Assembly (NCBI GenBank): GCA_023430465.1
Contig: JAEZAM010000005.1
Coordinates: 1 to 64,000, forward strand
Direction: 5' to 3'
DNA from: Bacteroidota bacterium
Lineage (GTDB): Bacteria > Bacteroidota > Bacteroidia > Chitinophagales > Chitinophagaceae
Length of the DNA stretch: 64,000 bases
Positions 27,804-36,957 of the stretch are shown here, in pieces. The stretch's first letter is position 1. Every line of letters starts with the position of its first letter. The notes below the pieces were generated by a model. That model ran no database searches. It worked only from the letters and a program-made list of their open reading frames with translations, and had not been told where the DNA came from. The position numbers were made by a program, and so were the translations under genes.

Positions 27804-28498
27804 GCATGTTTATAAATAACCAGCCAGCGGAATGCCCATTGCCAGGTAATCGAGTGCATGCCCATGCCGGCCTGCCGGAAGATGCGCTCCCAATCACTCT
27901 TTCGAAAACTTCGGGCTACCGAGAGACTGGCATCATGTTTAACGAGGTAGGAGCGACTGAAAAACCGGGTGATATATTTTATGAGGTAAAAGGCCAGCCA
28001 GTGACGATGGAGATCATTTATAAAAAAACCTCTTACGCTGTTTCGTTTCAACCATTCCAGCATCGGTACCAGTTCTCCATCATTGAAATGGTGACAAAAC
28101 AGCGAGCTGAATATCACATCCGGCCTGTCATCCATCATTTCTATCAGCGCATAATCACTGCAGATCCAGCGGGCGGGCAGATCTGGATATTGTTGTTTCG
28201 CAAAATTGATACACTCCCGGTTGAGGTCGATACCGGTGAAACGTACATTGATCTTATTTTTCCGGCAATAGCGCCCGATAGCGGCAAGGTTGTCGCCGCC
28301 GCCGCAGCCAATTTCACAGATATGTAAATCATTGCATCCCCGGGCAAGATGTTTCAGGGCCTTCAATGTGATGCGATGACCACCAAGACGGGTGTTGACG
28401 ATATTTAATTCACGAAGCGTCACGGCCATATCCGCAAACGGAATGTCCGGCCTGTCCATCAATTCTTTTTCATAACTGCGGTGGCTAAGATCGATCAT
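27800..28498 (-). CDS. SAM-dependent methyltransferase of the T3PKS operon
   Basis: A 232-residue class I methyltransferase. Motif I is ICEIGCGGGDNLAAIGRYC (about residues 70-88), the acidic second motif is TGIDLNREC, and FSSLFCHHF follows as motif post-I. The N-terminus (MIDLSHRSYEKELMD) resembles methyltransferases found beside type III polyketide synthases. It overlaps both the polyketide synthase stop and the flavoprotein start by 4 bases. O- or C-methylation of the polyketide is a reasonable inference, but the site cannot be told. Confidence 0.86.
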   Translation of the reverse strand: MIDLSHRSYEKELMDRPDIPFADMAVTLRELNIVNTRLGGHRITLKALKHLARGCNDLHICEIGCGGGDNLAAIGRYCRKNKINVRFTGIDLNRECINFAKQQYPDLPARWICSDYALIEMMDDRPDVIFSSLFCHHFNDGELVPMLEWLKRNSVRGFFINDLHRHWLAFYLIKYITRFFSRSYLVKHDASLSVARSFRKSDWERIFRQAGMGMHSITWQWAFRWLVIYKHA

Positions 28499-29577
28499 GA
28501 TGATAAGATAAAGGTTTCCATTGTCAGTCCCGGTCCGAACGCTGCACCGAAAATCTTTTCTTCCTTTTCCTTTACAGCACTTGCAATGCGTTCGAGGACA
28601 AACAGCACGGTGGGGGATGACATATTGCCGAATTCACGCAGAATATCATAGCAGTGCCCAAGCTGTCCGTTTGTGAAGCCCAGACTTTGGTGAACTGCCT
28701 CGAGTATCTTCCTCCCGCCGGGATGGATGCACCAATGTGAAATATCAGCCGGTGTGAGGTGGGCGCGGCTGAGTGCGTCGTTGGTCAGCCGCGAAAAGTC
28801 TTCAGCAATCAGATCGGGGATATAACTGCTCAGCGTCATCAGGAAGCCGGTGCCCGACAGTTGCCAGGCCATGTCCTTTTTTCCTTTGAGGGCGATATTG
28901 GAATAGAAGCCATCGATCCGGAGGCCATGTTGAGGATGATGATCACCCGCCACCAGCAGTGCAGCAGATCCGTCTCCAAAGAGCATACTGCTGGTAATGG
29001 AATCCACACTTGATTCTTTCTGGAAATGCAAGGTGCATAGTTCCGTACAAACGATGAGCACATTGGATGCGGGATCTGCTTTGCAAAACGCATCAGCCAT
29101 TTTCAATGCGTGGATAGCTGCGTAACATCCCATGAAGTTTACGGAATAGCGTTGCACAGCGGCATCGAGTTGGAGTGCTTCCACAAGCTCCAGGTCAAGA
29201 CCTGGCGCACTCATACCGGTGCAACTGACAGTGATGAGATGTGATATATGCGTGTGCGATGTTTGCGAAAGGCAATTGTTGATGGCATTTTTCGAGAGAT
29301 CTGCAGCATAGCGGCCGAACCAGCTCATGCGTTGCTCCAGTGAGGGGAAGGGCTCAAGGTTTTCGGTTGGGGGGTAGAACTGCCATTTGTCGGCAGGAAG
29401 ACTATAGTCAGGCACGACCGAATACCGGGTATGGATCCCGCTCTGGCGATAGAGGAAGGATAACTTTCTCCGCTCCGCTTCATCAGGTGCATAGACACGC
29501 TGCATAAAGTCGAAGATATTCTTTTGTTCATGCCTGTGAGCCGGCACCGCAGTACCTACCGATAGAATTTTACTCAA
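28495..29577 (-). CDS. Type III polyketide synthase
   Basis: A 360-residue chalcone-synthase-like ketosynthase that condenses acyl-CoA with malonyl-CoA units. The catalytic triad is visible: cysteine in VNFMGCYAAIHAL near residue 153, histidine in HWCIHPGGRK near residue 285, and asparagine in FGNMSSPTVLF near residue 320. Such enzymes make alkylpyrones, alkylresorcinols or phloroglucinols. Its start overlaps the UbiA prenyltransferase by 8 bases. The product is unknown; context suggests a prenylated, methylated aromatic or pyrone. Confidence 0.92.
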   Translation of the reverse strand: MSKILSVGTAVPAHRHEQKNIFDFMQRVYAPDEAERRKLSFLYRQSGIHTRYSVVPDYSLPADKWQFYPPTENLEPFPSLEQRMSWFGRYAADLSKNAINNCLSQTSHTHISHLITVSCTGMSAPGLDLELVEALQLDAAVQRYSVNFMGCYAAIHALKMADAFCKADPASNVLIVCTELCTLHFQKESSVDSITSSMLFGDGSAALLVAGDHHPQHGLRIDGFYSNIALKGKKDMAWQLSGTGFLMTLSSYIPDLIAEDFSRLTNDALSRAHLTPADISHWCIHPGGRKILEAVHQSLGFTNGQLGHCYDILREFGNMSSPTVLFVLERIASAVKEKEEKIFGAAFGPGLTMETFILSS

Positions 29578-30436
29578 ACCACCTCCAGCTTAATAAAATT
29601 AAAAATGCAATATTGGTACAGAGAGCGGCTATCCAGTTCATTCGCATCGTATGCCTGAAATCGGCGTATCGTTGATCTTTACGAACCCGCAACCACCATT
29701 GGATGAAGTAGATGATAACGGGAATGAAAAAAATGCTGACGGTTAAAAGTTTAGCCTGCTCTCCTTTAAGAATAAAGAATTGTGCCATTAACGTCCATGC
29801 CACGGCATACATGAGTGCGCAGAAAAGAAAAGTGCCATTATACCCCAGGATATAGCTGATCGTTCTAACACCGTCGGCCAGGTCCTGCCTGTGCTGATAG
29901 ATCTGGGTAAGGGGATAAAACCCGCCGATAAGGAAGGCTGCTATCGCCATGCCTGGCCAGGGAAAAGGTGCAAACGCTTTTACTTCGGCTGATCCATACC
30001 AGACCAGCCAGTAAGTGAATGCTCCCTGGAAAATGATGACAGTGAGATAGCCTGCTACGGGATATTTTTTCAGCCGGATGCCGCGATAACTGTAGGCTTT
30101 GGACGCACCAATGTAAAGCGGCAACAGGAGCCCAAACCACGGATCGACCATAAACCCCAAACCGATCGCCAGCAGGTCAAGCACAATACTAACCCTGTAC
30201 AGTTGCGGAGAAGGCGGAGGTGGCTTCTCCAGCCCGCCAATGCTTTCCGTATCACGGTCCATGTAGCTATTGTACGCATTGCTGGCGGGATAAATCAGGA
30301 GATGAAGAATGATGAATACCAGAATGGCGTCGGTCCAGTCAATTACCGGTACTTGGCTCAGCGCAAAAAAATAAAGGGGCGAAAGAAAAAAGGCAAACGG
30401 GAGTCTCAGCAGTTTTATGGTGGAGGCGGATAGCAT
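29570..30436 (-). CDS. UbiA-family prenyltransferase of the T3PKS operon
   Basis: A 288-residue membrane protein with about eight hydrophobic segments. The first aspartate-rich motif is NAYNSYMDRDTES (NxxxDxxxD) near residues 54-66; a weaker second one may be YQHRQDLADGVRT near residue 185. UbiA enzymes attach a polyprenyl chain to an aromatic ring in the inner membrane. It is the first gene of the four-gene type III polyketide operon, so its acceptor may be the polyketide. The region upstream is free, placing the operon promoter before 30436. Confidence 0.87.
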   Translation of the reverse strand: MLSASTIKLLRLPFAFFLSPLYFFALSQVPVIDWTDAILVFIILHLLIYPASNAYNSYMDRDTESIGGLEKPPPPSPQLYRVSIVLDLLAIGLGFMVDPWFGLLLPLYIGASKAYSYRGIRLKKYPVAGYLTVIIFQGAFTYWLVWYGSAEVKAFAPFPWPGMAIAAFLIGGFYPLTQIYQHRQDLADGVRTISYILGYNGTFLFCALMYAVAWTLMAQFFILKGEQAKLLTVSIFFIPVIIYFIQWWLRVRKDQRYADFRHTMRMNWIAALCTNIAFLILLSWRWFE

Positions 30437-30483
30437 TGTGTTCTCTCAAGTTAAATCTAAAATGGCTTGAATTCCGTGGGCGC

Positions 30484-30510
30484 AAAAAAAAGACCGCGGA
30501 CGCGGTCTTT
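30484..30510 (-). terminator. Rho-independent terminator of the 64-residue protein gene
   Basis: On the minus strand AAAGACCGCG pairs with CGCGGTCTTT (30489-30498 and 30501-30510), followed by a run of T (A run from 30484 on the plus strand). It ends the small-protein gene and separates it from the UbiA operon. Confidence 0.88.
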
Positions 30511-30532
30511 GATCATTTATAAATATCGGAGA

Positions 30533-30727
30533 TTAATAGCCGGATGTGCCGTTTACAGGCGCGGTTTTCTTACCAAAAATATTTCCCAGGCCTCCCAGGT
30601 TTTTGTCTACAAAATCTTTTCCTTTTGCTTTCAGGTCGGATTTCTGCTGGGGGGTCATCTTTGAATACTTGTATGCTCCATAGGCGGCTGCAGCAGCCAC
30701 GATGAGTCCTATTTTTCCTTTTAACAT
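30533..30727 (-). CDS. Small single-helix membrane protein
   Basis: A 64-residue protein not assigned to a family. Residues 1-20 are a short basic start and a hydrophobic alanine-rich helix (IGLIVAAAAAYGAYKY), followed by a charged KMTPQQKSDLKAKGKDF segment and a glycine-rich end. It resembles small YtxH-like stress proteins in layout, but that is only a likeness. A strong terminator follows and a free upstream region precedes, supporting a real, separately transcribed gene. Confidence 0.6.
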   Translation of the reverse strand: MLKGKIGLIVAAAAAYGAYKYSKMTPQQKSDLKAKGKDFVDKNLGGLGNIFGKKTAPVNGTSGY

Positions 30728-30867
30728 AGCGGTAAAATTTTGAATTAACTGACTAGTTTACGCAGTTATTATTAAAAATATCGTGCCGGTTCAATGAGAA
30801 CTGTCCGGAAACCAAAAGCGGTGAAAGGGAGTGGTGGAATTTGCCCATTCTGGCATGTTCCGCCTCA

Positions 30868-31719
30868 TCACAGGTCCGGAGCGTTAAATGTATCACCCTG
30901 GGTGATATCGCCGGTCTGGTAGCCTTTTTTAAACCAATACATCCGCTGCGCCGAAGTGCCATGTGTGAAGGCGTCCGGTACCACCCGGCCCTGTGCTTCC
31001 TGCTGAAGTTTGTCGTCACCGATGGCATTGGCGGCATTCAGGGCTTCTTCAATGTCGCCGGGTTCAAGAATGTTCTTCATTTTATTCGCGTGATGCGCCC
31101 ATACGCCCGCGAGAAAATCTGCCTGTAACTCAAGCATTACGGAGTAGCGGTTGTTCTCTTTTTCACTCAGTCTGCTGCGGAGCTCCGCCAGTTTACGGGA
31201 CGTGCCGTTCAGCGTCTGAATGTGATGACCCACTTCATGTGCCACTACATAAGCCATGGCGAAATCACCCGGGGCATTGAATTTCCGCTGAAGATCTTCG
31301 TAAAATGAGAGATCTATATAGACCTGCCTGTCGCCAGGACAGTAAAATGGTCCCATCGCCGAACTTGCACTGCCACAGGCAGACTGCACACCGCCCCGGA
31401 ATAACACCAGCTTCGGCATTTCATATTGTTCGCCGCGCTCGCTGTAGAGTTTGTTCCAGACATCTTCCGTATCTGCCATGACAACTTTGACAAACTCCGC
31501 ACGTTCATCGTCAGCCGCTTTTTGTTCGGCCGTCATCTCGGTTTGCTGACCCGGCATAATCTGGGGCAGTGGTGGTGCACCTTCTCCGCCGCCTCCCATG
31601 AAATTATATATCAGGTAAATGATCAGACCGATTATACCGCCCCCAGCGGCAACGCCGCCTCCCGATAATCCACGACGGTCATCCACATTTGTACTGGCAC
31701 GCCTGCCTTTCCATAACAT
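30868..31719 (-). CDS. YpfJ-type neutral zinc metallopeptidase
   Basis: A 283-residue membrane-anchored protein. The start MLWKGRRASTNVDDRRG is the family signature, followed by one hydrophobic helix in GGGIIGLIIYLIYNF and a low-complexity glycine stretch. The zinc motif HEVGHHIQ is near residue 170, with FLAGVWAHHA and the YWFKKGYQTGD end also typical. Members are putative metallopeptidases of the inner membrane facing the periplasm; the substrate is not known. Neighbours do not explain its role. Confidence 0.88.
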   Translation of the reverse strand: MLWKGRRASTNVDDRRGLSGGGVAAGGGIIGLIIYLIYNFMGGGGEGAPPLPQIMPGQQTEMTAEQKAADDERAEFVKVVMADTEDVWNKLYSERGEQYEMPKLVLFRGGVQSACGSASSAMGPFYCPGDRQVYIDLSFYEDLQRKFNAPGDFAMAYVVAHEVGHHIQTLNGTSRKLAELRSRLSEKENNRYSVMLELQADFLAGVWAHHANKMKNILEPGDIEEALNAANAIGDDKLQQEAQGRVVPDAFTHGTSAQRMYWFKKGYQTGDITQGDTFNAPDL

Positions 31720-31806
31720 AAGCTAGAATTTTTGTGTTAGAGCAAATTAACCTTTTTTAAAATACAATGCTTGTGCCTAAATTCTGATAATGATTATCAG
31801 GTCCTA

Positions 31807-33996
31807 TTAATTATTCCACCAGTACGTGGCTTTCAGCACAAAGGCGCGGTTGCGTATGAAGAATGGATCAGCGTAATAGTTATCGGTATAGACAAGGAAG
31901 AGATCAGACGCGGGCCGGTATCTCCATTGGAACCGGGTATTGATGTTGATGTTCTTCTGCTGGTTGTTGTACTGAATGAATGTGGTGAAAAAAAGACGAT
32001 TGGTAAAGGTGAGATCGATACGCGGACCGATGAGCCAGAAATCAGTATTTCCCCATGGCGCGGGCAGTGCCAGGCGATTGTAGCTCGTGCTGAGCGTTAT
32101 CCCTGCATACGGTTGTATCCGATATCCCAGCTCGGCCGTTATATTATACCGCTCTCCGCCGGCATAATACCCGCCAGCCCTTGTAGTGATACTGTAGGTG
32201 AACAACTGCTGAGGGCGCGAGAAAAATTCAATCCCGAAAGCACGCCAGTGATGACGTGTACCTGCAGCAATCGAATCCTTGTTGTTATTTGTCGGGTCGA
32301 ATGGCTGAAGCAATTCCACAAAACTGTTTGCCACCCATACATCAAAGATGCTCTGATCCCGGCGATTGAATATGTAAAGCAGGATATTCTCATAGTCGGT
32401 GATGCCACTGCCTGGTTTTAAAAACATACTGCCAGTGTACCTTGGACCATGACTCAACACTTTTCCTTTGGGTGGAAAAAAAAGATACGCTGCATTCGGT
32501 GCAAGGCGGATATAATTGCTGCGTGGAACATAGCCCACTTCGGCAGTGTAATTTTCGCCCACATATTCATGTTGCCAGCCCAGCGTCAGATGTCGCGCGG
32601 CATATTGCAGGTTTGCTGCATGGCTTAAGCCACCGGTGGCCTTGCCCGGCGAAAGCGATTTCAAAAACATCAGCTTGCCATTCCAGATATTATTTGCCGA
32701 TGCGAGGTTGTACTCAATCCCGATGTTGCGGTTGAATCTGCTGTAGCGTTGCTTCAGGCTGTCGGGCACTTGCTGATAATGGAGTGCCTGCTTATTCACC
32801 AGGAGGAGCCTTATATTGGACCGGGTGAATATTCGTTTCTGTAATGCTATGGCGGTAAAATGATGTGCCGGTAAACCGGTACTGCGTTGTTGCTTTGTCT
32901 GCATATCGAGTACGCCGATACGCCAGTCCCGGCTCAGGCTGCCACTGATCCTTGCTCCAAAACTGATCGGAACGCCAAGCCCGATGCGGCGGGAGAAGAA
33001 AGGGCGGATGGTAGTGAACCCGAAATTGGCAAACAGGTCGTTGTTCTCCAGGAAAAATTGCCTGCGTTCAGGAAAGAAGAGTTCAAACCGGTCGAGGTTG
33101 GTGACCTGCCGGTCTACTTCCACCTGTGAGTAATCCGGGTTAACGGTAAGATCAAGATTGAGAGAAGAGGTGAGTGCCAGTTTTGCATCGGTGCCAATGT
33201 CTTTGCGAAATGCAGCCTTTACCGGCTGCTCGTAATTTTTTGTAACGGCTGCCAGGGCAAAAGGAATGAGGGAGATGTTAAGTCCGGGGTCAGGCAATGG
33301 CTGATCCCACCTGAGATTGCCGGTATAGGCAAGTGCAGCAGTCGGGAATTGCCGTGGAACCGGTGCCCACGCGGATTTCTCTGCGGCTGTGATATCGAGG
33401 CGACTGAAATTGATTCCCCATGTTTGAATTCCTTTCTTGTAGCGGATCGTTTTGAATGGAATAGCTGCTTCAAATATCCAGCGGTCGGGATAATTCTTCA
33501 CAACGGATATCCATTTGTTGTCCCAGTTCAGGTCGGCCTTTCCGCCCTCGTACAATGTTCCATCCCATTGAGCACCTGCGGCATTCGCACCGAAAGTGAA
33601 TCCATTGGTGAGATCATTGAATGGGTCTATGAAGAAAATGAAGTTGTCATTTTTACCAAACACAAAATCCCGGCGCAACGACTCCACCATGTAGGATTGA
33701 TTGGGCAGGGTATAGCAAACAGCAAGCACGTAAATGTTTGTGGCATCATAGCTCATCTTGACGGTGGTGCGGACACGCGCCCGGCTGGTATCCATCGGCA
33801 GCACCATGCGGAAATCATCGGCTGCCGCTGCAACGGCCCAGGCGGCATCATCAGCGATGCCATCGATCACGGGAGGTTGCGATGTACGATTGATGGACAA
33901 TTCAAACGCCCCGTTTATTTTTTGCGCCAGCGCGGGAATGGAAGACAGGATAATTGCAAGGGCGAGCCAAAGCGATCTCAAAGCAATAGTTTCCAT
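31807..33996 (-). CDS. DUF5916 protein: CBM9-like domain with outer-membrane barrel
   Basis: A 729-residue exported protein with a signal peptide (about 24 residues, ending ALAQ). Residues about 30-230 form a CBM9-like domain (PPVIDGIADDAAWAVA, YDATNIYVLAVCY), and the rest is a DUF5916 beta-barrel with alternating strands and a C-terminal aromatic-rich end (LKATYWWNN), typical of outer-membrane proteins. ELFFPERRQFFLENNDLF is the family hallmark. Function unknown, probably surface binding or transport. It is divergent from the Tat-dependent oxidoreductase gene, 69 bases apart. Confidence 0.85.
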   Translation of the reverse strand: METIALRSLWLALAIILSSIPALAQKINGAFELSINRTSQPPVIDGIADDAAWAVAAAADDFRMVLPMDTSRARVRTTVKMSYDATNIYVLAVCYTLPNQSYMVESLRRDFVFGKNDNFIFFIDPFNDLTNGFTFGANAAGAQWDGTLYEGGKADLNWDNKWISVVKNYPDRWIFEAAIPFKTIRYKKGIQTWGINFSRLDITAAEKSAWAPVPRQFPTAALAYTGNLRWDQPLPDPGLNISLIPFALAAVTKNYEQPVKAAFRKDIGTDAKLALTSSLNLDLTVNPDYSQVEVDRQVTNLDRFELFFPERRQFFLENNDLFANFGFTTIRPFFSRRIGLGVPISFGARISGSLSRDWRIGVLDMQTKQQRSTGLPAHHFTAIALQKRIFTRSNIRLLLVNKQALHYQQVPDSLKQRYSRFNRNIGIEYNLASANNIWNGKLMFLKSLSPGKATGGLSHAANLQYAARHLTLGWQHEYVGENYTAEVGYVPRSNYIRLAPNAAYLFFPPKGKVLSHGPRYTGSMFLKPGSGITDYENILLYIFNRRDQSIFDVWVANSFVELLQPFDPTNNNKDSIAAGTRHHWRAFGIEFFSRPQQLFTYSITTRAGGYYAGGERYNITAELGYRIQPYAGITLSTSYNRLALPAPWGNTDFWLIGPRIDLTFTNRLFFTTFIQYNNQQKNININTRFQWRYRPASDLFLVYTDNYYADPFFIRNRAFVLKATYWWNN

Positions 33997-34065
33997 AAAT
34001 GTACAGGGTAAACGCTGTATTGCTTCTTCAATCTTCGTATATTCAGTTGCACAAAAACGAATTGC

Positions 34066-35466
34066 ATGTCAGATAACAGTCGCGCCTCCCGGCGCCGGTT
34101 CCTTCGCCAGATCGGGGGAACCAGCCTGCTGCTCGCCACGAGCCCACTACAATCCCTTGCATGGAAAGAAAAAACAGAAGAGCGCATCCTGCGTTACGAA
34201 AAGCCTTTTGGTCCAAACGATCGCGTGCGCGTTGGCGTGATCGGCTATGGCATCCAGGGGCATATCGATCTGTCGACTGCGTTGAAAGTGCCTGGTGTGG
34301 AACTCGCGGGTATCTGTGATCTCTACACAGGTCGACTACTGAATGCAAAAGAGTTGCACGGTGATCAGCTATTCACCACGCGCAACTACCAGGAATTACT
34401 TGATCGCAAGGACATTGATGCGGTGATCATTGCCACGAGCGATAACTGGCATGCCCGCATTACGAAGGAAGCGCTCAGGAAAGGAAAGGCCGTGTACTGT
34501 GAGAAGCCGATGGTACACCGCATCAGTGAAGGAGCGGGGGTGATTGCTGCCCAGAAGGAAACAAAACGCATCCTGCAGGTGGGCAGTCAGCGGGTCAGCA
34601 GCATCGTATACGCCAAGGCGCAGGAATTGCTGAAGGCGGGGGAGATCGGCAAACTGAATATGGTGAATGGCGTGTATGACAGGCAAAGTGCTATCGGTGC
34701 CTGGCAATATACCATGCCGTCTGATGCATCACCGGAGACAGTGGACTGGAACAAGTACATTGAAGGGATGAACAAGATACCATTTGATCCAAAGAAATTT
34801 TTCTGGTGGAGAAATTACCAGGCCTTTGGAACAGGTGTGGCCGGTGACCTGTTTGTTCATTTGTTATCCGGAACTCACCTTATAACCGGGTCGAATGGCC
34901 CGAAAAGGATCTATTCCAGCGGGCAGTTATCCCATTGGAAAGATGGCCGCGATGTACCGGATGTGATGACGGGTATTCTTCAGTATGAGGAAAATGCCAT
35001 GCATCCTGCGTTTCAGTTAACGCTGCAGGTAAACTTTGTCAGTGGTACCGGTGGGCAGGAATCGATCAGGCTGGTAGGCGATGAGGGTGTGATCGAAATT
35101 CGTGGTGGTGGCCTCACAGTAAAACGCAGTATCATGTCAAAAGCACCGGGATTTGGTGGTTATGATGCGGTGATGACCTATCCGAAGTCGATGCAGGAAA
35201 GCCTGGCGAAAACTTACAATGAGCAGTATTCGGCAGAAGATAAGCGGCGTCCCACCAAACCGGATATTGATTTCAAGGTTCCCCCGGGCTACAGTGATCA
35301 CCTGGATCATTTCACGAATTTCTTCGATGCGATCCGGGCCAATAAGCCGGTCGTGGAAGATGCAGCCTTTGGCTTCCGTGCTGCTGCACCGGCGCTGGCC
35401 TGTAATGACAGCTATTTCCAGAAAAAGATCATCAACTGGGATCCGGACAAGATGAAACTGGTATAG
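34066..35466 (+). CDS. Gfo/Idh/MocA oxidoreductase with Tat signal
   Basis: A 466-residue exported oxidoreductase. Residues 1-30 are a twin-arginine signal (ASRRRFLRQIGG). The NAD(P)-binding fold follows (VRVGVIGYGIQGHID), with the conserved CEKPM motif (AVYCEKPMVHR) near residue 148 and the substrate domain after it. Family members oxidise or reduce sugars or cyclitols, and exported forms are frequent in Bacteroidota glycan metabolism. No glycan-use genes are next to it. A second Tat-type member lies at 36958. Confidence 0.9.
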   Translation: MSDNSRASRRRFLRQIGGTSLLLATSPLQSLAWKEKTEERILRYEKPFGPNDRVRVGVIGYGIQGHIDLSTALKVPGVELAGICDLYTGRLLNAKELHGDQLFTTRNYQELLDRKDIDAVIIATSDNWHARITKEALRKGKAVYCEKPMVHRISEGAGVIAAQKETKRILQVGSQRVSSIVYAKAQELLKAGEIGKLNMVNGVYDRQSAIGAWQYTMPSDASPETVDWNKYIEGMNKIPFDPKKFFWWRNYQAFGTGVAGDLFVHLLSGTHLITGSNGPKRIYSSGQLSHWKDGRDVPDVMTGILQYEENAMHPAFQLTLQVNFVSGTGGQESIRLVGDEGVIEIRGGGLTVKRSIMSKAPGFGGYDAVMTYPKSMQESLAKTYNEQYSAEDKRRPTKPDIDFKVPPGYSDHLDHFTNFFDAIRANKPVVEDAAFGFRAAAPALACNDSYFQKKIINWDPDKMKLV

Positions 35467-35495
35467 GTTGGCATTGTTTTTTAGCGGAGGTAATT

Positions 35496-35702
35496 ATGCC
35501 TTCTGCTGTTATTGCCAAAATAGAATATGATCAGGAGCAACACTGTTTGCGTATCACGTACCAGTCCGGCAGTGTGTATGAGTACCTGGACGTGCCGGAA
35601 GAAGTGTATCGGGAAATGTTGAGCTGGCAGTCAAGGGGTGCATATCTCAATAAGCATATTAAGACGAAGTTCGGCTTCCGCAAGGTAAGTGGTCAGCCTT
35701 GA
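35496..35702 (+). CDS. KTSC-domain protein
   Basis: A 68-residue protein matching the KTSC domain: AKIEYDQEQHCLRITYQSGSVYEYLDVP followed by an R-G-AYLNKHIK segment near the end. KTSC proteins are small RNA- or enzyme-associated domains, also fused to lysyl-tRNA synthetases; no function is assigned. It starts 29 bases after the oxidoreductase stop and ends one base before the stop of the convergent small-protein gene. Confidence 0.75.
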   Translation: MPSAVIAKIEYDQEQHCLRITYQSGSVYEYLDVPEEVYREMLSWQSRGAYLNKHIKTKFGFRKVSGQP

Positions 35703-35915
35703 TCAGGTTTTGATATATTCGCGAACGATGTTTTCGTCGATCCCGCTGTATTGGCAAAATTCCTGGATGGTGACGAACTGATCCTCTTTTTTCGCAAATG
35801 CTTTTTTGATGCGTGAAAGGTATTTCCTGGCCGCACTGTCTTTTCGGCCGGTGATATTTTCTACATCTTTTGGATAGACCACTGCCCGGATGGGTATCTT
35901 ATTCGTGTATTTCAT
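35703..35915 (-). CDS. Conserved small hypothetical protein
   Basis: A 70-residue protein beginning MKYTNKIPIRAVVYPKDVENITGR. I recall similar small proteins in Bacteroidota: a basic N-terminal half and a C-terminal helix-turn-helix-like segment (FVTIQEFCQYSGIDENIVREYI). A DNA-binding role is possible but unproven. The open frame runs further back to 36086, but that would place codons across the terminator of the next gene, so I chose the start at 35915. Confidence 0.6.
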   Translation of the reverse strand: MKYTNKIPIRAVVYPKDVENITGRKDSAARKYLSRIKKAFAKKEDQFVTIQEFCQYSGIDENIVREYIKT

Positions 35916-36070
35916 TTCCCCGAGATTATGCCCGCGATATTGTTCACTGCGAAGAACGGCAGGATTGGACGATCGTTCAAGAGTGCCACTACTGAATTTG
36001 CCGGTATTATTCTGGATGGCGCGGTTGTTTTGATCAGCAGTTACGGATAATTTCGGCGGACGCGACGAGG

Positions 36071-36101
36071 AAAAAGGCAAGGTCATGAATGACCTTGCCT
36101 T
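36071..36101 (-). terminator. Rho-independent terminator downstream of the 36108-36503 gene
   Basis: Perfect 13-base arms (36074-36086 and 36089-36101) with a run of A on the plus-strand left side, giving a T tract on the minus strand. It lies 7 bases past the stop of the minus-strand gene. Confidence 0.9.
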
Positions 36102-36107
36102 GCGGGA

Positions 36108-36503
36108 TCAGGGTTGGTTGAGCGGTGAAGCAGGAGGACAAACCGTGGGGCAGCGATGCGCTTCCTGCACGATGTCGCCATCTCCATCATCATCTGTGGT
36201 ACGGGCCGCATCTTCCGGCAGCATGTCTTCGCCTTTTTCATTGACGGCGACCACGAGGACCTTGACTTTCAGCGACGGGTCCATGCAGAAATAGATGCGG
36301 AGGCCGGCACATCCTTCTTTTTCGAGGAGCACATCGATGTCATACCGGTTGAAGGTTTCGCAGATCGGCAGTATCTGTTGGTTTTTGTAAGCAGAACCGA
36401 GGATATTCTCATGTTCAGCACGATAGAGGCTGGTGATCTCGATGGCCTCTTGCAAGGAAATGAAATGGGATCCCTGTGGAGGGAGTGTTGTCGTTGGACT
36501 CAT
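36108..36503 (-). CDS. Conserved hypothetical protein
   Basis: A 131-residue protein from the start at 36503 (MSPTTTLPPQGSHF); a further ATG at 36566 would add 21 residues. I recall similar Bacteroidota proteins of unknown role with SLQEAIEITSLYR and ETFNRYDIDVLLEKEGC motifs, and a C-terminal part rich in D, G and P ending in a cysteine-containing tail (HRCPTVCPPASPLN). No domain assignment can be made. It is followed by a strong terminator, so it is transcribed alone or from upstream. Confidence 0.6.
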   Translation of the reverse strand: MSPTTTLPPQGSHFISLQEAIEITSLYRAEHENILGSAYKNQQILPICETFNRYDIDVLLEKEGCAGLRIYFCMDPSLKVKVLVVAVNEKGEDMLPEDAARTTDDDGDGDIVQEAHRCPTVCPPASPLNQP

Positions 36504-36957
36504 GGAATCAGGTTTTAAGATAAATGAATGGGATTGACCGGCGAACTTGATGTTCACGGGTTTCATCGATGAGTTGCAATTGCATTACAACATTAAGCGC
36601 TGCGGAGTGCTGATGCAAATGCCATGTCCCGCTGGGAACGTTAAGGGTGGAATAGATGAAAAAAGGAGGAGGGTTGGGCGAGCTATCAAATTAAAAATGA
36701 AAAATTAGAAATGAAAAACAGCGCTACCTCAACCTCAACCTCAACCTCAACATCATCCGCCTGGCGTGCCTGTTGGTGTGGTGAACTGATGCAGTTTTAG
36801 TCCTCATGTCGAACACCAACAGCGGCACTTTTGATCTTTCATTCCGCATTTTTTGCGTCTTTGCCTGCTTCGCGCCTTTGCGTGAAACTGCACCTCCACA
36901 CTCCGCACTTTTTCTCCAGCATCTGGCAGCATAATTGTGAGAGATGGAGAAAACGTT
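36504..36957. other. Intergenic region with AACCTC tandem repeat
   Basis: About 450 bases without a convincing gene. It contains an A/T-rich patch near 36690-36720, a 6-base AACCTC tandem array (36726-36752), and a GCGTCTTTGC-type word near 36857. A 79-codon frame on the minus strand is low-complexity at its end and is not called. Confidence 0.6.
36726..36752. repeat. AACCTC tandem repeat
   Basis: Four to five direct copies of AACCTC in a row within the intergenic region. Confidence 0.9.

Noticed and set aside
31771..32421. A 216-codon plus-strand frame overlapping the DUF5916 gene
   Set aside because: Entirely within the reverse strand of a well-supported gene and without domain signal.
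35916..36086. A longer N-terminus for the small protein at 35703-35915
   Set aside because: The extra codons approach and enter the hairpin terminator of the neighbouring gene; the recalled related proteins begin at the later ATG.
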